Source: Owenia fusiformis (lineage: Eukaryota; Annelida; Polychaeta; Sabellida; Oweniidae). From it: 64,000 nt of DNA. The notes under the pieces are model-generated. The model ran no database searches. It had not been told where the DNA came from and was given only the letters and a program-made list of their open reading frames with translations. Where the stretch lies: the NCBI GenBank assembly GCA_903813345.2, contig CAIIXF020000003.1, positions 19,914,931 to 19,978,930 on the forward strand, in the 5' to 3' direction. Below are positions 53,401 through 62,400 of the stretch, piece by piece. Position numbers and translations under genes: made by a program. The stretch's first letter is position 1; the number at the start of each line of letters is the position of its first letter.

Positions 53401-56400
53401 ACCTCGATTTGTCATGCTGAAAATTTGTTGTTAGCAATAGGCACAGTCAAGGGATAATACAATTTGAAAAATACAAGTACACTATACAAAAACGCTAGTT
53501 ATCCACAAGGGGCTACATTTTGTTTGAAGTTAGTAACACGTGAAATAGTTCATTCCGGTGCATGCGGGCTATTCGGGCACAACATAAATCTTGTAATCAC
53601 ATTTCTAAGAAAATTATTATCTCAACTTGAAATTCTTACAAATGCAAGACTATTGTCTGGATTTTTTATTAATAGGTTTTGGGCATGCTGGCTAAATTAC
53701 ATGGTGGGCATTTTGCTCTTCTAAGTACAATATTCACTGTGTGTCTTGTTCATTATTTAAAGTTGCTATCATTGGGACATTACAGAATAAATCAGGTATT
53801 TTACCCAAAAAATGCACGTTAGAAACATTAGCTTAAGCTAACTATTTGAGAATTGATCAGGGGAAAGATCTGATCTGGCGTGGTCTAAACTTGTATATTT
53901 ATTTGGGCAAAATACTTTCACAGGGTATCACATGTAAATGTGTAATCAATCAAGGTTCTGATGCGTTTCCTGCGAAGAACTATGCCTACTAGCCAGGTAA
54001 TGTGGCAATGTTTACCTTTGCAATGAAGTTTATATTACGCCCCAGGTTTCCAGAGCAGTGTTTTGAAAATATATCACTGGTAGTTGGGGGATAATGAGGC
54101 TGGTGGACTGATTAGGCAATTAGACAACAGTCTGATGGGCAGTTCCAAGAAAACATAGCCAGATTTGGTAATTGCGAACTAATTGTTGAATACAAGGGGT
54201 TGAAGCAATACAAGTCAATGGAGGGGCAAATCTTCTGTTGAGTCATTTGATTAAGATGGTTTAGTTCTTTTTTTAATATTATTCTTGTTGCATATTTATT
54301 ATGATATGTTGGCAGGGGTCTCATTAACGGCAGGCAACAGGTGACCAGTTGTTTTCACAAAATTGCCTGTTGATTTTAGGGACTTTCCAACTTTTCCATG
54401 ACTATTGTTAAATTTATGATTTCCATTAATTTTGCCTGTTGTTTTTCATTTATTTAGCCTGTTGTGAGAAATTCTAGTGAAACCCCTGTGTTGGTATATC
54501 AGGGTTTTTCTATAGAAAACATGTCTACACAAATTATGTGCCCACTATCACGGTGTTATAGCATGACAGATACGACAAGGCAATTGGCCAAATTATGCGG
54601 TAACGATAACAAAAAATGGCGGACGGGAAAGACAGCATGTCCTCTTTTTCGCCTGTAGGCAAGATTCACAGATAAGCTTTCCTTTTCAACTAGTTCCATT
54701 CGGTGATGCATATGTGAATGGTTTTAAAGATTGAGTTAAATCTGTCGTGTGGTCTACAAGAAGCAGAATATAAGCTGTAAACCTACCCAGCTGAGATTTC
54801 GAAGTTCATAATTTTTAGTCCTTTTTCGTGTTTTCTCAGTATATGTGCCTCAGAGCCACTCAAAATACTAACTGTACGTAAACTGTGCATAAACAAGCCA
54901 TAAAATGACAAATGCAGAACAGAAATGTGGTAAATATTGTAGATAATAAGGTTTCAATCGCAAGGTCGTTAGACAGATACGTATGTATTGCATGCTTTTT
55001 TATGGACAGCAACGCATTGTATTAGTTTTACATTAGATGTTAGCGGACGGTTACATGCAAGTTCCTGTCAAGTCAAGGTCCCTAGATGGATAGCTCTCTA
55101 TGTGTGAACTGCCTATATTTGTTTTCAGGACTCGCAAGAGACGCTCTTGCTTGAGCCTCTATAGGGCAAGGAAAAAATAGCGAAAGCCAATGAAAGTGAA
55201 AATGATTGTAATGAAGAGGCAAAGGAAGAAATTAGTAACAACGAACAGGCGACGGAAGAAAACAACTCCAAATTAATTGATGATGTCATAAGTGACATTA
55301 GACATTACCATTATTACAAATCATATTCAGCTGTTTATGTCACCATCTTCATAATAGTACAATAACGTCATTTCTGCGGGCAATATGAAATATTGGACCA
55401 AGGGCCGCTGGCCCAAGGTCCAATATTTCACTATTTTGCCCGCAGAAATGACGTTATTACCATTATTACCACCGTTAATGCCCAGGGCTGAAATAGCAAA
55501 TTTGAAATAGAAAATCTTACGCACTGAACGATATCACTTTTCCCGGGAAACATAGCCGGGCGAATAATATCATTATTGCCCGACTAAAGTCATTAACGCC
55601 CGACACAATATTGCTCACGTCAATATAGCAATTTAAATGCCTTCTCAACTAGTACTAAAACCCCTAGAACAGGCCCTGCAAGGTGGTAATAATACGATTT
55701 CATCTATTATAGCTTACAAAACTCAAATCCGGTTGAAAAACATTTCAATTTTGGATCACAAGCGATATGAAATGATTCGGTTTTACATATATGAACGAGG
55801 TTCGCGTAACTGTCTATCAATTTTTGGCGTATCCGCAAATTCAAAATACATTATTATGGCTTGAGTAGAACATATTAAGTGGTTTACAATGCTTAATTGG
55901 CTTTGTATGATCGTATGTAGGTTACATTTATATACACCAAGGTTGTTGCGCAATGTAGAGCATGTCCTAACGAAGAAAAGAAACAAATTACTAAATTTTA
56001 TGAAGTTTTGAATTTCAAACTCGACAGTTTTTCGCTTATTTCATGTTATCCATGGGCGTCGATTTGCAAAGACTACGATCAAAATAAACATTACTGAATG
56101 CATCCCCGAATGCGACGCTTACATAAACCTTTCATGCTTTTATTGATACGCAGTAGTAGAACATAATGCACCTACCTTAGCTTTCTGTTTCATCGTGGCC
56201 ATTTTATTGGATAAATCAGTGATCGTATACGACTAACCTCGTTTTCAGAGGTGGCGTATCTGTCATGCTATAACACCGTGACTATGGTCATCTTAAAGGG
56301 ATATATTTTTGGCCCATCGTCACTTAATTAAGCAACAGTTTTGCTCAGATTCAGCTCAATAATATCTATTTTTTATCTTTGTTTGGCAACCCTTCGAGTA

Positions 56401-59400
56401 GCATGTATATACAAGAAAATTGGTATATTAGTATGTATGTTTTCTTGACCTCGTTGCAATTCCTTATATCCAGGAAGATTCTGCTGAGTGACAATGAAGA
56501 CAAATCGCTGTCAATTTCCGACTCCCAATACAATATCATTTAGAACACTCCATAAAGTTAATCCCGTAAATTGAATTAAACTGCCTATTGAGATTGCAAT
56601 TCAAATGGACTGGACTTATCCGGGATCACAGTCTCCTTAATTGGCTATTCAGGAACTAATATCTATATTATTGATCTGATGAGACCATTCTTTACACCCT
56701 CATGTATTAACGTTGAAATAATCATCCCTGCAAGCTTACAATTGAGTTGTTAGGGTTGTATAATCAAACTTATCGGAAACGTTTTTATGTGATTGAATAG
56801 GTAAGTTAAAAGGCCTCGTCATTTACCCTAAGGAGCAGAAGCTAGTAGTAATAATATTCTCTGAATAGGATAGATAAATTGATCTCCCCAGCATTAATGC
56901 AAGTAGCAAGGAACCCACCTTTGATTTTAAAAACAGGCTTGCACCCACCTGAAAATCCATTCGCACCCACTTGAAAAGAGAGAAATCATGAAAAATTGTG
57001 AATTGTGAAAATGGTGGTAGCGTGGTATGTTTGAAATGGTTTATGACCCAGGCTGTCACTGGTATTGGTCGTAGGGGCGGGGCTACTAAACTGTATAATA
57101 TAGACTGTACTACGAAGAGGATGATTTATAAGGTTGTTTTCTGAAAATACATGTTTAAAGGGTGACGCATATCGTTTAGCAAATCGAACGCTCGTTTCTG
57201 GTGTTGCTCACCGTTTAGTATAAAAGGCCCGATCCCGGAATAATACTCAAGGGTTCACAGGTTCGAGGTCGTTGTGTCAACACCTCTAACTGTTATATAG
57301 CATAAGTATATTATAGATCGTCACACATTTATAAAAGGATGATTTTTATTTTGATAAATCAATTCCACATTTATGGGTGAAGTTTCAGGATCTTCTATTT
57401 GTGTACAATAAGGAAAAATTGGCATCTAAATTTCCCCATAACGTAATAGCACACAGCTTGGCATATGAAATATCCTACAAATGAAACAAAGCAAGATAAA
57501 CCAGTTTCTAATACAAGGATTTATATTGGCTGTTGTACATGTATTCTTTGAACGCAATCACTCTTTGGATAACGTTTTCAAAATCATTATAAACGGATTA
57601 CTTAATCTCAAAGACAATTTCAATAAACTGGATTTTACAGAACTCCCCTTATTTCTTAAAAATGGACTGATCCAGATGATTCGCCTGGAGCCGCCATATT
57701 GTTTTTATACGGGATGTCAATCGGAACCCTTTAAAGGGAGTGCATTTTTGCAAGTCTTTATTAATCTTTGCCTCATATAGGCGATAGAAAGGTACTGAGA
57801 GCCCAAAACTATTTAAAAATGAAAATAACCCCTCATATGCCTTTATAAGTAGAGTCATTGAAAAGGACTGAAAAATTTACGCTCTTGACGTTTTAGAGGT
57901 AACATACTCCATGATTACTTAGAATTTTCAGTCTTTGACAATGATTCTACTTTAGAATTGATTAACCATATTCATAACATAGACACAACCTCATATACAT
58001 ATATATATTATTATACATACATATTATGATAACAAAAACGTGTATACTTTCTATTTACAGACACTACTTACTGCTATCTCAATGAGTGCCATTGCGACAA
58101 ATGGCATAGTACCAGCTGGGGGGTCATATTTTATGATCTCCCGGCAACTTGGGCCAGAGTTTGGGGGCGCTGTAGGCATACTCTTCTACTTGGGTACAAG
58201 CTTTGCCGCAGCTATGTATATAATAGGAGCAGTAGAAATATTGCTTGTAAGTAAACATATCTTTTTACTGTTCTTTTCCTACTGTTTACATGAAGAGTGC
58301 CAACTCTGTTGTTCACTTACCATCTTAGTAACACTTACCATTCTCTTCAAAGTAGATTTTGATTATGAACTACTTTCAAATAATTTTAATATACCTATAC
58401 GCGCTAACTTTTAACGTGCGAAATATTATATTTATAAATATTATATCTCTGCGTTGGAGAGTTCAGTTTCGTGGTACAACTTTCTCAACATCCAGGCACT
58501 TTCCCATTGGAATAACATTGGCTGTGTTTTTCAATGACGCATTGTGACTTTATTAGAGGTTTATCATGAATTATATTTGCACATACGATAGATATGATCA
58601 TTATAAAGACATTTGACAAGTTTTTATTAAAAAATATATTCACCAGAATCGTCAAAATCCTAAGTTTAAAATTCAAGTGACGTCACAGATTTCCCGGAAG
58701 TTGCTCAGTCCCGGAACTTGCTCAGACGCCATAGAAAAAATAATCGAAGCAAATTGAATTTCCATCTTCTTTTCTAATTATTGTCTGGATTATAGAATAT
58801 TATTATACATATGTACTAATGTTGGATCGGGACAATGCCTATGACGTTGTGTTTTGCGGACCAATAGAAAATTGTCCATTTTATCGTGTTGCATTGCGGG
58901 AAATATTTATGTTAATGCCCAGTAATTTCCTAACGCGAATAGGACTATTGTGAATCTTATTACTGTCTTTTGAGTTAATTTATTTATCTATGGATGGGCT
59001 AAAGGTTACTCTGCTATGATCTAAGTTTGGCAAATTCAAGGATAAGATTCTTGCATGAGCAACTTATTAAAGGCTTTATGAATTATTTGCACAGGCAAGA
59101 ACTTATGACAGGACATTTAAAAGATATACTGGTGAAGTGGTGCAGTTGGTGTTCAACGGTTGATGTCTGCAACAAATGGCAGGTGGTGAGATTTTGCATG
59201 TTAATGCCTTGTATTTGTTTATTCCAGAAATACATAGCGCCCATGGCTGCAATCCCTGGGCTGGGGCCTATAACAGATGACAGCGCAGCATTTAATAACT
59301 ATAGAATATATGGGACATGCTTGCTTTTACTTCTGGGTCTCTGCGTCTTTCTGGGGGTGAGATTCGTCAGCAAGTTTGCGACAGTTTCCCTAGGTTGCGT

Positions 59401-62400
59401 CCTCCTATCTATTTTAGCTATATATGTTGGAATTTTTGTGTCTGCCGCAGACAACAGTCGTAGCCCAGAGTAAGTACATGTACTGTAGAAGTCAAGTTAT
59501 ATATACTGCATGTGATTACTTTTTTTGCTGGTAGTTTGGAAACATAGTACTTGACAGTCATATAACTCAGTGTTCAAAAACAAAGGTTATGAGATTAAAA
59601 GCTTTTACTGAAATAAATACGAAACAAATAATGTGAAGAAAATTTTTCAGCTCAATTTTATGCCTTATTTCATTGGTATCAAAATATATTAGAACTGTAC
59701 TCCAATAGATATACCCTCTAAGGATTAAAAAAGAAACTAAAAGACTAATTGTAAATATTATCTGATTTAACTTAAACATAACTTAACCTTATTTTCTTTA
59801 AAGATGATTCTAAAACTGGTTAATATCTTAAACTTTTAATTCCTATGTATACTATGTTTAGAATGAATACAAGACTAAAATCAGATTTATCTTTTACAGA
59901 ATTTGTTTGTTGGGCGATCGGTTATTAACATTTGAATCAGTTAGTTTGGATGGAGTCATGTATTGTACAAAAGATGCCAAGATTAGTAACACCAGTAACA
60001 CAACCGCACCTCTATATAGTAAATGGTGCAAAAAGGTGAATGGAACTGATGTGTGTGATGATTACTTTACCAATAATGAAGCTCACACTATAAAGGGTAT
60101 TCCTGGCTTAGCAAGCGGCAAGTTCATAGGTAATGATTTATTTTACATATTTTTTTATTATGACTTCATTATATCATCATCAAGAATTGTTGTAGCCACC
60201 ATTTTTTGTCTGTAACTGTAACAATCATTACACTTTTCCAGTTGTAGACATTTTGTCATTTTTTTTAATAAAATGCCCTGTTTGTATATTTTGTATTGAT
60301 TATGCTGAAATTGTTGTCCTGAAACATTATAGTATTCTTTGTTGATACAATTTAAATCTCTCTTCTAAACTGTGCCAGCTAATATGAAGGCTCACATGAT
60401 GGATGCTGGAGAAAAGGATGAGAGAGCCAGTGGATTATTAGATGAACCTGTCTTTGTTAATGGTAACAAAAGAGAAGAAATGGCTCTATGTTTTTAGGAG
60501 ATTTAAATTGGTTGTATGATAAGTTATTTTGATACAATCCTAACAAAGATCACCCTGGTTAGACATGATTCAGTCCATCTATTTGAATGCATAGGGTCTA
60601 ACCAGTGTGAATATCAAAGTTCTGATGACGGGAGAGGTTTTTTTACGATGACGGGAGAGATGGTATCAATGGCTTTATGTTTTAGGAGATTTTAATTGGT
60701 TGTACAATATGATTTTATAATACTTCACCAACCAACATCATCCTGGTTAGACATGATGCAGTCCGTTTATTGGAATGCATAGGGTCTAGCCAGTGTGGAT
60801 ATCAAGGTTCTAATGACTGTAGAGATGGGTCTTTATTTTCATATTATCAGTCTATTTCACAGCCAAGCACTGTAATAGAATTGCATTGAAGAGTCTCTTT
60901 GGGATTCTGTAGTAGACTTAAGCCTTAGTCACATTTGCTCTATATTTTATGCTACATATTTCTCTTGACTTTGGGAAGCTACACTCTCCGTTTGGTTGCC
61001 GTAGATCAAATGTGACTCAGGCATTACACACAGTAAAACCTGCCTGAGTGAACTAAGTTGGAATTACATACTCTAAACATTTAAAACTGTTAATAAATTC
61101 TGTTTTGATATTTTGCCATAGCTTCCCTTTAATATGGAGACTAAAATTTTTCAAATGTCAGGTCTTGCTGTATTTTAATCACATGATATGCCTTATTTGG
61201 AATTCTCATTATGAAGTTAATTATAACACATGCATTTGTTTCAGTTTATACGATACCATTGATATAATATATTGATACTGAACAAGCCAGTTATTTTCAT
61301 TATTACTGGATATTGTTTTATTTTGTTGACAGTGGGATATTATATACAATATATTAATCGATCATTAAACATATCCTTTATTAGATAATTCAATAAAAAG
61401 TAATTTATTTTGATTAATTGAACATGAAAATACTACATTTATGCCATCTATTTCTATTTTTCTTCACTTGTGATTCCATATGAACATTTATTGATCAATA
61501 CATTGGATCAAATACAGGCCTCCTAGACTTCTACCCACACGATCATCAGTTTGACCTCACGGACTACATTCCTTCCACCCAAACCACAGTTCTCACAACA
61601 CAAATACCGTGAAAACCGTGGTTCACTTGGAAGGACATAGCTTGTGAGGTCGGAAAAGATGATTACGTTTGTGGAAGTCTAGGAGGTCTGAAATACATTG
61701 CAAGAATTTTATATCTATGAGGTTTATGTACTAGGAGGTTTTGGATATAGGGTTTATCCTGAAGGAAAGATATTTTTCAGATGCACAATTTCCCTGAGCC
61801 ACTAACCCTATATCTGAAACCGACCATATATGACAGATGTATCCCATACCTGCTAATGTTCTGGAGACATCCTATATCTGAAACCGACCATATATGACAG
61901 ATGTATCCCATACCTACTAATGTTCTAGAGACATCCTATATCCGAAACCGACCATATATGACAGATGGATCCCATACCTGCTAATGTTCTGGAGACATCC
62001 TATATCTGAAACCGACCATATATGACAGATGTATCCCATACCTACTAATGTTCTAGAGACATCCTATATCCGAAACCAACCATATATGACAGATGTATCC
62101 CATACCTACTAATGTTCTAAAGACATCCTACTAATGTTCCAGAGACATCCTATATCTGAAACCGACCATATATGACAGATGTATCCCATACCTACTAATG
62201 TTCTAGAGACATCCTATACCTGAAACCGACCATATATGACAGATGTATCCCATACTTACTAATGTTCTAGAGACATCCTATATCTGAAACCGACCATATA
62301 TGACAGATGTATCCCATACTTACTAATGTTCTAGAGACATCCTATATCTGAAACCGACCATATATGACAGATGTATCCCATACCTACTAATGTTCTAGAG

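Noticed and set aside
57481-57780. 99-codon open frame in KCC intron 4
   Set aside because: No family resemblance, not flanked by usable splice sites in a KCC-compatible phase.
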